Positions 33,048 to 44,872 of a stretch of DNA of 64,000 nt are shown piece after piece. The stretch is from Amorphophallus konjac (lineage: Eukaryota; Streptophyta; Magnoliopsida; Alismatales; Araceae), in assembly GCA_022559845.1 (NCBI GenBank), contig JAHNEJ010001605.1, positions 85,551 to 149,550 on the forward strand, given 5' to 3'. Below the pieces are notes generated by a model, which saw nothing but the letters and a program-made list of their open reading frames with translations, made no database searches and was not told the origin of the DNA. The translations under genes and the position numbers were made by a program. Each line of letters opens with the position of its first letter. Positions within the stretch are counted from its first letter, which is position 1.

Positions 33048-35445
33048 TGTGACAACCCAGAGCGCCGGGTACCGATATACCGATAACATCGATATACCGA
33101 TACCAGGAACTGGGGAAGCCACCCAAGGGGCTGATGAGGCCCCTGAAGGGTTAGTGAAGTTTGTCGAGGGGATGTATAACGAATTGCAATTTGGAACGCG
33201 CATATTACAATTAAGTAATAAAATTAAACAGAAGTGCGGAAGCAATTCAAAATAACCAGAGTGATATCTATATAAACTAGTCCAGAGACACAAAAGGTAC
33301 TAGTCCACAAACTACAACTACACGGGGCATACCCCGGCAAAGGTACAACAAGCCTCAAAAGGCGACCCGTCTACTGCTGGCAGCTAAGCATGGTCTCCGA
33401 GTAACTCATGAAACACCGGGAGACGGCTGGCGCGGCTCACCTGAAAGGAGAAGGGTGAGTCACAGCCAGACTCAGTAGGGGTCACGCGGATCCCTACCTC
33501 GCACTAAACAAGCATACATACAAAAATAAAGGCAATTAGAGCATGCATTTAAATAAAATAACAGGCATTGGCATGAATAAACTAATCACAGTAAGGCTGC
33601 AAACTCTAACTAAACAGGTATAACAGCTAATACATGCCAACGATAAATAAATGCAAGCGACAGAAATTAAATCTACCAGTAGAATAAGCCTCAACTAATC
33701 CAAGCAGTAGGGAGTAGGACAACCACTGGGAGCAGAAACCATATGCGTCCACTGACGACTTACACTGCGTCTCAAGCACTCGCAGTCGGTACACGACAAG
33801 TTGAGCGCGTAAACAGTACCAAACCAAGTGACCAGTCAGAGTGACACTCGTCAGTGTCAGTCCACAGCCTCTGACCACGTGTGCACACACTGACTCTCGC
33901 CTGAGTCAGGCCCTCTAGCTAGTTTTCTCCCTTGGTAGGACGTTACCATTGGCGAGGAGCCCACGGAACTAGCTTACAAACCGTGTACGGGAACACCCCT
34001 CCGCTATCCCCAAGCGGGTCGGCACTCAACAGACCTTAGGGCAACAACAGTGGCTCCATTACAAGGAAAGAAAAGCTACTCTATTGGGATTCACAAACAT
34101 GCCATTATATAATAAAACAACTTAAACATGGCACATGAATATTGCGGAATGCATAAGGAATAAGCCGGCAACTTTTTGAAACTGACAGGCAAGTGGCGGT
34201 CTGCTGCCACCGCGTCACAGGTGTGTGACGGTTGTGGACTGGCGCGTTACATCGATTGTAACGCGTCCTCCCCCGACCGTTACAACCACCAAAGCTCCAG
34301 CCTCAAACCGCGAGAAAGGGATGTGACGGCCCACAGCCACGCCGTCACAGGACCTAACGGTCGGGGCGTTGCGCGTCGCATCAATTGTAACGCGTTGAGC
34401 CCTGGCCGTTACATCCACCCGAGGCCAAAACCAACACACAGCATTCCAAAACCATTTGCAGGCGATGTGACGCGCTCGCCCAGGCGCGTCAGGGCACCTT
34501 GACGACTAGCCGTCAGGTTAACCGCCTGACTCGGTCAACGCAAATCAACGGGCGAGTAACGGCCGGGAGCCCCACCGTTACTCTCACTGTGACGCCCCTT
34601 CAAAGGGCCGTTACTGTGATGTAACGCGTCCTCTATGGACCGTTACTAATGTGACGGTTCCTGGAAGGACCGTCACACCGTCTGGGTTACGGACGGGTTA
34701 TGTTTGAAAACGGTTCCCTCCCGGACGACCGAAATCGTCGGGTAACGTCGAAAAAACATGTTTCCTGTCAAACCACACGTCCTAAACAACAATATAACAA
34801 CTAAAACCATCACATGCAAGGCCTACAATAGCTTAAACGCAAGGAACTAAGCTTAAGCCCTAACAATGGAAAATAACCAATATGCATGCCACAAGGGTTT
34901 AAACATGAAAACATGCTATAGGAAGTGATCCTAGCGAGTTCAGGATTCCATCCCCCTACCTCGCTCAAGCCGGAACGGCCGGAAAAGCCGCATGCACGAG
35001 GAAGGGTTCACCGAGCCTCCACACTCTGCCCCGCTCCCACGATCTCCGAACCATGCCAAGATGGGTACCCACGCGTTCCTCTCGACGCGAGGAATCCACC
35101 GGCACCTTCCACGCCTCAATCCGACGTCGTCTCGCCCGAATTCCAAGAAGAGGGGAGAGGGGCGATCGGACTAGAGAGAGAAAGAGAGGGTGAGAGTGAG
35201 AGATCGACGAGGGAAGAGAGAGGGGGTGAGGGTGAGGGATTAAAAGAAAAGAAAAATAAAATTATTATATATAATATAATTATTATATATAAAAATCTTA
35301 TTATTTCCTAATAACCCTCAATTAAATCCAAATAAATCCGGAAAAATACTAGAAAAATTCCTAAAAATCCAAGAAAATAGCCGAAAATTCTAGAATAAAT
35401 TCTAGGTCCAAACCACTAAGGATCCACTAAGGCACGGGCCTTACA
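33048..35445. repeat. Solo LTR of a gypsy-type element
   Basis: A 2398-bp sequence starting tgtgacaaccc and ending gggccttaca, flanked by an exact 5-bp duplication ccagg (33043-33047 and 35446-35450). There is no internal region, so it is a recombined solo LTR inside the reduced gypsy element. A region dense in tgacg/cgtca and gtaacg/cgttac lies at 34213-34745. It shares an ordered framework with the LTR at 62212-64000. Confidence 0.9.
34213..34745. repeat. TGACG/CGTCA and GTAACG/CGTTAC motif cluster in the solo LTR
   Basis: By eye there are about eleven tgacg or cgtca words and about eleven gtaacg or cgttac words in some 530 bp, many as facing pairs such as cgttacatcgattgtaacg. TGACG is the core bound by plant TGA-type bZIP factors; whether it works here is unknown. 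Confidence 0.75.
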
Positions 35446-36410
35446 CCAGGAGAGCCAAAACTACCTTCTTCATCACCCCTATATGTATGGGCCTCTCGCC
35501 AGTGGACGGGCTCCTGGCTGAGTGTAGGTTGATTGGCTCGAGTGAGAGAGGTGTGGTAGGGGACTTCCCTGTCAAGGTATAAAGGAAGTGATAGGTCACG
35601 AGGCCCACTAGGGAAGGGGTTGAATGGGTCAAAGCATGTGTGACCCCTCGTGGCAGGTTCCTCCATTACATAGTCCCATGTTTGAAATTCATGAAGGTGT
35701 AAATGGTCACCTTCATCCATCGTGGTAGATGGGACAGTATATAAAAGATATGGTTCCTCCCTCGGGATAAAGGGAATGTAGTTAGGCTCGGCCGGCAGAA
35801 GGAGGAACAATAGAACCTCCGTGGTGACATGACCCACGGTGTGCACGGAGGTAATGGACTCCCAACGCGGGATGCGTGAAGCTATGACTCGTGGACTGGT
35901 CGAAGCCTGGGGCCAACATATGCATCAACTTCCATTGGCAGTCTAATCCCTTGAGAAGGTCTTCCAAGGTATCTAGGTGGTGACTAGACCGGAACGTTGT
36001 ATGGAATGAGTTGACCGGCATTAATGGTAGGGTGGGGTCCATGGATGGATAGGAAGGTGGGACCAAACCTTTCTTAAGCCAGCTAAGTAGTGGCTCGTCG
36101 ACAACTAGCTTCCCCGTTAGAAGCACGGGTGGCTCGGGCTGAGGTGGCTCCAAATAAAGATCGGATGTAGATGACAAAGGAGCACTAGGGGAGGGGTCTC
36201 CCGACTGGGGTGGGGGAGGCCGTGGGGTAGGCTGTCCGACTGGTTCGGGACTCGATCGGCTGAGAGGTAGATGCTTGCCGAAGGGCGGCATCAAACCTTG
36301 CCTCGAAAGGCTCAACCTCTAGAGCGACCAGATATGACTGCGCCAGAGTGAACGCGTCGCGGCAAAGACATTCAATCTGAAAGTAAAGTCGCAAACCTCT
36401 CCAAAATTGA
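35446..36410 (-). pseudogene. Gag-like remnant of the gypsy element
   Basis: Overlapping minus-strand open pieces lie where gag is expected after the primer-binding site. One reads CRDAFTLAQSYLVALEVEPF (from 36394), then a Pro/Ser-rich stretch, and further pieces lie at 36315-35782 and 35846-35427. Frames change between pieces. I do not recognise a zinc knuckle or capsid motif, so the gag call rests mainly on position. Confidence 0.45.
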
Positions 36411-36896
36411 AAGGCGGTCGTGGTGCTCTCCTCTATAAATCAATTTCCCAACCGGTACGTATCATAGTCCCGAATATACTCAATCACGGACCTATTGCCT
36501 TGGACGGGCCTACTCGGGGTGCATGGGTTGGCCTTAGTGACAAAGATGGGGTTGGATCCCCTAGGAATGGGCATGCAATGACATTTTTTTTTGTTTTTGT
36601 TGTTATATGCAAAAGCTTATGCAAACTAAAACGCCTAGACCTGACTCGAAATGGTGAAAAGGGTAAAATGCGGACTCGACTACAAACCCAGACTCAACCC
36701 ATATCCGGTACCTGGCGGAGTCCGGGGATCCGAAGATCCTCTCACGCGAGTGAATCACCTTCCCGATAGACGTAACCTAACGGTCGGGTAACACCTTTTT
36801 ATATACTGAATAAAGGTATGCAATGCAACCATGGACCGACTTAAATGAGTCTTTTTTTTATGTTTTTAAACAAGACTACCCTAGACTCAACCTTCC

Positions 36897-36908
36897 GCTC
36901 TGATACCA
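36897..36908 (-). other. Gypsy primer-binding site (initiator-Met tRNA)
   Basis: The minus strand reads tggtatcagagc three bases inside the 5' LTR, complementary to the initiator-Met tRNA 3' end. Confidence 0.92.
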
Positions 36909-36911
36909 ATT

Positions 36912-38908
36912 TGATGCGGGACAAGATGCGAACCTGGGACTCTAGCTCGCAACTCGTCCCTAGCGAGGGAAACGTGGGACCTGCACGGTTGAGGAACCGG
37001 CAGTGAGTCAGGTAGTCAGCTCTTCCGTGCTCGGATCGAGTCACGGAACGTGTCACGCTCTCTCTCTCGCAGCGGTGATTAAAATATAACAAGCTCATAA
37101 AATATCCTACTCACATACAGCGGCATCTAGAACGTATACTAGCAAAGCAAATATGACAAGAGGGGAGGTGGTGAGTGTACCTCCACGCTCGGGGCGTGGG
37201 GAAGACTTCACGGCCGAGATCTGGAACTCTCGGTATAACAATAATTAATAATTACAGAATTAATACTAAGCCCACTCCACGCAGGGAGGTAACAGTTGAC
37301 ACGTGGGGTCCGGGAGCACCAATCTCGGGTTGGCAGACAGCAGTCGGTGGCGCTCAGGCGGGCGCGGTCGGTCGGTTCAACTCCGTTCCCCGGGGCCGCA
37401 GGATGGCGCGTGGGACCCGTTGCTGGTATGGCGACGTCTGTGGCGGCTCCGGACTGCAGCGATTGGCGGGGATGTTCCTGGAGTGTCCCGGGTCGATCCC
37501 CGGGAGCGGCGGTCACCGGAGTGGAGGCGGGCAATTTCTTGGGAATTATCTCCCAAGGCTGTCCCGCATCTGTGTTTCTGTCCAGATCTGTGCTCCGGTG
37601 AGATCGGCCGGTACGCTCAACTTCGACGTCGGATCGGTACACAAAAGGTACTGTTGGAAAGAGGACTTGAAATCCTACAACATACTGGAACTACAGACTC
37701 GTCCAACGGTTGGATTGAAAATGGGAGCGACTGCAAACTAACTGAGCACACTGTCCCAAAATACAGAACAGATAGGACAGAACATAACCTCCCTGATCAA
37801 GGGCTTTGACCAAGGATCAAATGGGTGAATTAGGACCAAATATTTTTATGGTGGGTAGAGGGGAGGGTTACGGAGACGCACATAGCTCATTTGTGAGATT
37901 TGGACAACATTTGATGGGTGATAAAAATTGGCTACTAAGATCTATCCCGCAGACCTGCACACAGGTAGATTTTGGGAAAGATGAACAGGTGGCTGGGAAA
38001 GGGAGAAAACGGACTCTGATCGACCTAAAAATTGAACTGGGAATGGACTCTGATGGGGGTAACCTACTCTCAAAGTTTCGCGAGGATCCAACGGTCGGAT
38101 CTCCCGTACCAGCCCTTTCACAGAGCTGTTGTCCTGTAACTCCGAGTTTGGGGCAGCAGGATGAAGACGGGCTCGTGGTGACTCAACGGCAGCACGAACG
38201 GCGGCGGCGGTGGCGGTGAACATTCACAATAGAGAGAGGAAGAAGGGAAGAAGAAGAAATTTGAGGGAGATAGACGATTGGAACTTAGACCTAGAAGAGA
38301 TTGGAGGTGGGAGGAGGAAGAACACCAAGGGGAGAGGGGGTGTGCACCAAGCAATTTTCTCCAATATTTTCTCATTAGCTCCACCAAAACACAATGAGAG
38401 ACTATAAGTATTCAAACCCTAGACCTAGCCAAAAGACCTAGAATACCCTTGGTCAAGGGTAGGTGGGAGGGTATAATAGGGAAAGGAGACTTATGGGATT
38501 TGTTTAATCCTACATGGGGGACAAGCATGGGAGACAAGGAGGGGACACCCCTTGATTTAAGGGGAGGGAATCTTGACTTCTTTCCCCCTTTGTCCCCTTG
38601 GTCCAATGGTCTAAGTCTTAGGTGGATTATGGGCCAGCCCTCATGGTCCCTAGTAGCCACGTGACCCAATGGGAGAGAGGGTGGGGTCCCTCTGGGCCCA
38701 AATGGTTATTTTACAAACAAACCCACTAACTTAGCCTAATTAAACACATCAAATGTAAAAGTACAAATACAAATACAAATACAATACTCTCAAAATAAAT
38801 ACAGTAAAATGTCAAGACTCTGATGGAAGCTCCATGTTGTCGCCCAACCACAAGGATGTCGGCGTGCTACGCGTCTGGTACCGGCGGGTAGCTTTGGTGT
38901 CCCCACCA
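36912..38908 (-). repeat. 5' LTR of the gypsy element
   Basis: A 1997-bp LTR matching 30415-32407 along its length. The minus-strand end ..cccgcatca is followed by aat and the primer-binding site. Confidence 0.92.
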
Positions 38909-39124
38909 GTCCTAGAACATCCAAAGGAAGTGTATTAATCTATATTTCAAGTAAGCATGCGATAGTAAGCATTCAAAATCAAGACCATGCAAGGGATTTT
39001 TTGTTTGTTTTGTTTGTTTATTTTTTTTATTTATGTTGTGGGGGGTCCCAATGGGACAAAGAATTGGTGTTAACTGAGGACAATTTTTTGTTCGGATGGC
39101 AGTTCCGGCAAAGGTATGATATTT

Positions 39125-39480
39125 GTCAGCTCAGGCGGAAGGTCATGATGCCCACTTCATGAGGGGTCTTTTTATTCTTTTATGTATCGGCTCAGACGTC
39201 AGGTCATGAGGCCGACGTGAAAGGGTTTTTTTGTTCTTTTATGCATCAGCTTAGACGGAAGGTCATGACGCCGACGTGAAAGGATTTTTTGTTCTTTTAT
39301 GCATCGACTTAGACGGAAGGTCATGACGCCGACGTGAAAGGATTTTTTGTTCTTTTATGTATCGGCTTAGACGGAAGGTCATGACGCCGACGTGAAAGGA
39401 TTTTTTGTTCTTTTATGTATCGGCTTAGACGGAAGGTCATGACGCCGATACGGAGAGGACCTTTTTTGTTCTTTAATGCA
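39125..39480. repeat. 59-bp tandem array in the large element
   Basis: Five units with a period of about 59 bp (near 39186, 39245, 39303, 39362, 39421). Each contains cttagacggaaggtcatgac, gccgacgtgaaagg and ttttttgttcttttatg. Confidence 0.9.
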
Positions 39481-39805
39481 CCGGCGAGGCCGACTATGTG
39501 AGAGGAGGTCTTTTTATTCTGTTAATGCGCCGGCAAAGTCGACTATATGAGGGAGGTCTGCGCCGGCGAAGCTGACTATATGAGAGTGTTTTTTATTCTG
39601 TGGCCGAGAGGTTTGGGCCAAGGGGAATGGGTGCATTTTCGTTCATTGGTTGGACGGGAGGTCTGAGCCAAGGTGTGAGGTGTTTCTTTTGTTTGTTTAT
39701 TGGGATGGCCGTCCTGGCCGAAGGTAAAATATTCATCGGCTTAGATGAAAGGTCACGACGCCGACCATGCTTAGATTCTTTGGCTCCTTTTTGCTGGCTT
39801 GACTA

Positions 39806-40477
39806 CCTTGCCCCCGGACAGGGGTATATTTGTTGGCTTCATATGCCCCCAGATTGGGGTGTATGTCTTGCTTCGAATGCCCTCAAGCCGGAGTGTATTT
39901 CTTCACTTTAAATGCCCCCGGGACGGGGTATATTTCTTGCTTCAACCGCCCCCCGGCGTGGGTGTATGTTTTTGCTTCTCATTCCCCCGAGCCGGGTGTA
40001 TTTCTTGCTTTAGATGCCCCCGAGACGGGGTTCATGTTGGCTTCATATGCCCCCGGGACGGGGTCTATTATTTCATTTTGTGAGCCCCCAGGCGGGGTAT
40101 ATTATTCACCTCTTGTGCCCCCTAGGCCGAGGTGTATGTCTTGTTTCGTATGCCCCCAGATTGGGGTGTATCTTTTTTGATGCCCCCGGGCCAGGGTGCA
40201 TTATTCTCCCTTTTTTATGTGCCCCCATGCAGGGTGTACTTTGCTTCATATGCCCCCTAGGCGGGGTGTATTATGCCTTCACATGCCTACAGGCCTAGGT
40301 GCATTGCTTTTCTTCAAAAGCCCCCGGGACGAGGTATATCTCTTGGCCCAACTACCCCCAGGCCGGGGTATACTACTTCTCTTCAAATGCCCCAGGGACG
40401 CGGTACATTACTTACTTCAGGTGTCCCCAGGCCGGGGTATGCATTTTTTTCTTGCCCCCCCCCCCCACAACAGGGGC
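39806..40477. repeat. ~34-bp GC-hairpin minisatellite (about 20 units)
   Basis: About twenty units of roughly 34 bp. Each has a C-run then a G-run that can pair (such as cccccgggacgggg or cccccaggccgggg), spaced by gtatatttcttgcttcatatg-like sequence. The period is not a multiple of three, so all three frames give the same peptide words (PRDGVYF, APGTGYISCF). No protein role is implied. Confidence 0.9.
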
Positions 40478-40479
40478 AT

Positions 40480-42318
40480 GTTTGGGAAACTACCCATGGA
40501 GTATCTTTTCTTTTCCTCTTCGGGCAGTTTTATCTCTTTATGGCGAATCATATCGGCCAAGCGGCAGTAGGGTAGCGGGTCGTGAGACCACAACATCTTC
40601 TTCTTTATCTTCGGCCACCTCGGAGGGCTGCTCTTTGCTTCTTTTCATCGAGAGGCGTGCCTCAAGGGGGGTGTCATGCAAGCGCCCCACGTGAGTGTAT
40701 TCGGTTGATTCCCTCTTTCCTTCCCCATATCGGGGTATTTGGCACGCTGGTGGAAGCCAAAGGATGCCCTGACATCGTGGTTTGATGGTTAATTCCCCGG
40801 CGAGGCCGTCTTCATGCTCTTGGCTCCCGTGAAGTGTATATTGAAATATTTATTTATTTTTTGGCGGCCCCAAGAAGGGAGTACGCTTCTATGTGCCCTT
40901 TGAGGAGTTGAAATTTTCCGCGCAAGTTGATCGTTCTACTGCCCCCTCTTCACATGGGATGACCCACCAAGGGTTGCGAAGAGGTGGGTACGTATTCTCT
41001 CCGAGAGTCGCGGTCGTGCCTGGCCGTATTACTATAAAGCATTTCCCATGATGGGCAGAAATTTGCAGAGCTGCGGCTGCATCTAGTTGGGTCCTTTCAT
41101 TTGAGAGAGCATCTCCTAGAGATTTTCTTCAGTAACTTTACCATGCCACTGCTGACTTTGGCATCGTCCATATTTATTTCTTCGGATGTTGCCCGCCTGA
41201 CATTACTTTGCACCGACTGGTGGTGTAAATTTGCAAGGTGGTTCATTCTTCTGCTTCTCATGTGTTTATTCAGGTTTATTATGTCTGCTCAACTGACTCT
41301 TTGCTTGTAGAAATTCAGCGGATGAGCGGATGCTTTTGTTGCTTTCCTTTACGGCATGAAGACCGAGTGGAGGCGGGGTGTGTATACCCCTGATCTCAGA
41401 CTGAGGAGCTTGGGCATGACTTTGCCCCTGAACGTTGCTTATAATTTGCGGGATGAAATATCCCCATTTTTTGCTCAGATGGCGTTGTTGGAGGCTATAA
41501 CTCTAGCCTTATTTGCCTCCGCTGTTGCGAAGTGTATTCTTCTCCTTTTTTTAGAAACTGCCAGCTTGAAGCGGCGATGGTGTACTGATGTGCAGAATTG
41601 AAACCAACCAAGGTGGGTGTGCAGGAGAGCGCTCACCCCCTCAGGGAGGGGGCCAGTGGTTCGCTCCACCGCACTAATCCCATAATGGTGGTTTTTATTT
41701 AGCACCGATCAAGACACGAAGGGAGTGATTGTTCCCTCGGTATTTGTAGCCATCCAGAATTCCTTCGCCATTTTTTCTTCTTTTCTTTATTTCTTTTTAT
41801 TTTCTTTTCATCTTTTTTTTTCTTTAGGGGGATTGATTTCCCTCTTTTATTCTTTTGTTCCCTTTTTTGCAGCTTTCATGACCCCCAGAAGCTTTGGGTT
41901 CCTCGGGGTAGCATCTCCCGAGGCCACGAAAATGATTTTGCTCAGTCGAGCTTTGCTTTTCTTGCGCTTGTGTAGAGGAGGGAGTGTGGGAACAACCACC
42001 TCTCTCTGTAGAGGCATATGAGCCGGGGGCTCTAGATGAGCCGTTCTCCATTGCGGGCTTCATCGCCATAGTATTCGACATATTTTGAAAGCTTCCCCCA
42101 AGAGGCTAGGGAGGACAGCCATCAGGAGGAGAGTCTCCAAATTTGCTGGGACGGCCAGGCGTCGAAGATGAGAAGCCGGAGGCGAGACCGAGCCGGAGGT
42201 AGACTTCAGTCACGAGGATCGCCGGAACAGCACCTGCAGATCATCAAAACAGGCAAACATCGTTTATTGAAAAGGCCATTGGGCCCCTGCTCCTGGCGAG
42301 GAGATGAAGGGAAGCTAA
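40480..42318. other. Rest of the large element's interior
   Basis: No clear gene. A minus ORF at 42081-41824 (MSNTMAMKPAMENGSSRAP) lies where gag would start, some 240 bp after the candidate primer-binding site. It could be a gag N-terminus, but no zinc knuckle or other gag feature follows. Confidence 0.4.
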
Positions 42319-42336
42319 GTCCCATCGAGCGTGCCA
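42319..42336 (-). other. Candidate primer-binding site of the large element
   Basis: The minus strand reads tggcacgctcgatgggac four bases inside the right LTR. Position and TGG start fit a tRNA primer-binding site; I cannot name the tRNA with certainty. Confidence 0.55.
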
Positions 42337-42340
42337 GACT

Positions 42341-43872
42341 TGTGGACGCACTTTTGGGATACTTCTTTTATTTAATTTGTTTATTCGTCTGTTCATTTGT
42401 TTATGTGATTTATTTGTGCGAGGGCGTGCCAGTCACATAAGTGACGATTTATTCGGACTTCGAGGAAGCCCTTAGTGCACTCGATCTGACTAGTCAGACG
42501 ATTGCGTGTATCGTGTCGGGACAAAAATCTGCCGCGCCATAAAGGTCACGACGTTAATTACATCCCCTCGGAGAGGGGAAAATCCTTGATTAGTCGTCAG
42601 GAAAAGGGGGCCCCATGGCCAGAAAATCAATTATATATGAGAAAAGCGCTTAACATCATATTGGTCGTATGTCGACCATTTAATATTCGGACGAATGTCC
42701 GGTCTCGAGGAAAAGCCGATATCGTTGCGGGAAAGTCGGAGCAAATGTGTGCCAAGATAAGGCAAGTTTATTGTTTAGGGGGATAAGAAACATCTAGTTA
42801 AATCCTGGTCAAAACGGTCGAAAATCAGCAAGTTTATCGGCCCGGCACAGGGTCGAGCCACGAATATAGTGGGGGAAATCCCCGTGATCGAGGCGAGGCT
42901 TGGGTAGGCATCATTAATATTTTTTTTGATGCCCCGAGGGGCAATGGAGAAAAGCCCTGGGATTAGATCCCGAGAGAAGTGTGCTAAACATGTCGGGCCG
43001 TAGGCCCCCGACATGGGTCGGACAGCGACCATGATTGGGGCGAACCCAGGGTCCCAACATACCCATGAAGGCCTTGTTAATATTCCCATGCAACGGGGTC
43101 AAAGGGGTGATGAGAGCCACGATGTTTTAATCATTATCTTTCTTCTTTATTGTTGGTTTTATTATTATTTATTCTTTTTATTGGTGTTATTTATATTTTT
43201 ATTATTATTATTTATTATTATATGTGTGTGTTATCTCCCTTTTTATGTAATTTTTGTCATTATCCTATTTATTATTATTATTATTTAATTTTTTAATTTA
43301 TTATATTTTTATTATTATTTTTGTTATTATTGTTATTTTTATCATGCTCTCCTTATGCGAAGATAGGTTGGTGCATGCGAGGATTGGGGCTGCTAAGGTC
43401 GGTGCTAGTGAAGACCATGAGGCAACTAAGGTCGGTGCTAGGGACAACCAGATGCCACTAAGGTCGATGCTAGTGCCAGCCAGATGCAACTAAGGTCGAC
43501 GCTAGTCAGGACTATAGGGAAGCTAAGGTCGACGCTAGTGAAGACTAGATTCAGCTAAGGTCGATGCAAGTGAAGACCATGAGGCAACTAAGGTCGGTGC
43601 TAGGGACGACCAGATGCCACTAAGAGCAGAGGGCTCTTCGTGAGGGGAAGAAAGGGCGTGAGAGGAGGCTACACGGAGGGAGAGGGCGTGACATATGGTT
43701 AACAGTGTGCCCAATTTCCTTCTATTTTCTCTTTTTTTTAATCGCCTTCTTCATTTTCCCTTGGCCCCTCTTCTCTTTGATTTTGTGTATGTATCCCTCC
43801 GCACTTGGCCCAACTGCCTTTAGTTGGGCCCTTTTTATGCTTGGGCCTCTCCCCCTTTTTTTAGTGTCCACA
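42341..43872 (-). repeat. 5' LTR of the large element (1532 bp, internally deleted)
   Basis: It starts tgtggacgcac and ends gtgtccaca, like the left LTR. The sequence passes directly from the 32-33-bp array (gatgccactaag near 43624) to agcagagggctcttcg. This fits a deletion of about 2.8 kb at the short shared word aag. Confidence 0.85.
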
Positions 43873-43962
43873 GCTGGTTACAAGAAGAATTTTGAAAGTG
43901 ATGTGACTTCTAAATTACACGTAGCATGAAAGTCCGTCTTGGTTGGTTGGGTGTGACAAGAC

Positions 43963-44872
43963 CAGGGTTTGCCATCTCGACCGACTCGCCCATCCCGGTC
44001 ACGGCCTGGGATGAGTCGGGTCGGTCCCGTTTCGTTCTGTCTCGGTCCATCTCACTCTGTGTTAAAATAAAAAAAGACTTTATATATATACAATATATAT
44101 ATAATAATAGAATAAAATAGAAAAGATAATTTATATATATAATATAATATAATATTAAAATAATGATACGTCTCGGTCACGACTCGGGCGTCGCGTCCAC
44201 CGCTTGGGTCGGGTTGGGACGTGCAGGTGGGGGCGTCCCGGACCATGAATCGGTCCAGGAACCGGTCCGATTAGGCCCGGTCCGGTCAAATGACAAAAAA
44301 TCGTCCGAATCGCCCGAACCGCGGTTCGACCATTGAACCGGTTCGGGTCGGTTCGACCCTATTCCCCCGCCAAAAAAAATATAGTTCGGTACCCAGTCCG
44401 GCAAGGCACAAATAAATAAATATATTATTTACTTATATTCGATCAAACTATTTAATTCGACACACAACTCAAACTCACATCTTATGTCCCTTGGGTCCTG
44501 ACCCAAGGGTGAGCTCTCCAACATATAAAGTCAAATAAGTCTTTCTAACTTCTAATATGGGACTAAACATAAAGACTCTATTTTCAACATATAAATGAAG
44601 ATATTTGAATCAACATAAAAGCTCTATTTCTAACAAGTAGTTACAAGTTATTCTCTATATACATGTATGTTTATTTATTTTGATCATTATATCTTATTTG
44701 AGTTTTTTCTTATTATATTAAGTTATAGAATCGGGTCGGACCATATATTAATATTATAATGACATCACGGTTCAAACCGGTTCGAATCAACGGTCAAACC
44801 GGTTCGAACCGAACCAACTCATTGTCTGGTTCAGACACCGATCCGATTCTGATAACATTGCTTCAAACCCTA
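43963..44872. mobile_element. Foldback hAT-like element(s), GTCTCG and CCGGTT motifs
   Basis: The ends read cagggtttg (43963) and, on the opposite strand, tagggtttg (44872). The flanks gacaagac (43955-43962) and ggcaagac (44873-44880) match at 7 of 8 bases. The left part repeats gtctcggtc-type words and the right part carries accggttcgaaccgg-type palindromes (44244-44345 and 44762-44850), so it may be one element nested in another. Non-coding. Confidence 0.6.

Larger units (their letters stand above)
30415..38908 (-). mobile_element. Reduced chromodomain-type Ty3/gypsy retrotransposon
   Basis: Two ~2-kb LTRs start tgatgcggg and end gtccccacca, and an exact 5-bp target duplication, gtcct (30410-30414 and 38909-38913), flanks them. 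The minus strand has an initiator-Met tRNA binding site next to the right LTR and a purine tract (ggggagaat) next to the left LTR. The interior, after removing the nested solo LTR, is only about 2.1 kb. It keeps a gag-like remnant and the integrase C-terminus with a chromodomain; protease, RT, RNase H and the integrase core are gone. The LTRs differ at about 14 of the first 260 bases by eye, so it is older than the copia element. Confidence 0.92.
24691..43872 (-). mobile_element. Large coding-poor LTR retrotransposon (LARD-like), interrupted by a gypsy element
   Basis: Two related LTRs (24691-28947 and 42341-43872) in the same orientation flank a coding-poor interior. Each LTR has the short inverted end tgtggac...gtccaca. 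On the minus strand a purine tract (tagggggtatt) precedes the left LTR, and a candidate primer-binding site follows the right LTR, so the element reads leftwards. Without the nested gypsy element (30415-38908) the interior is about 4.9 kb, mostly tandem repeats. The only gag-like candidate is a minus ORF at 41824-42081. No protease, RT or integrase is seen, so it must depend on enzymes from another element. A clear 5-bp target duplication is not seen (gtggg before, gctgg after). Confidence 0.8.

Noticed and set aside
39806..40477. A repeat protein encoded by the ~34-bp units
   Set aside because: The unit length shifts frame each time and all three frames give similar words; there is no sign of selection on protein.
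43013..43288. Hydrophobic Leu/Tyr-rich ORFs near 25387 and 43013
   Set aside because: They come from the tatt-rich low-complexity run present in both LTRs of the large element.
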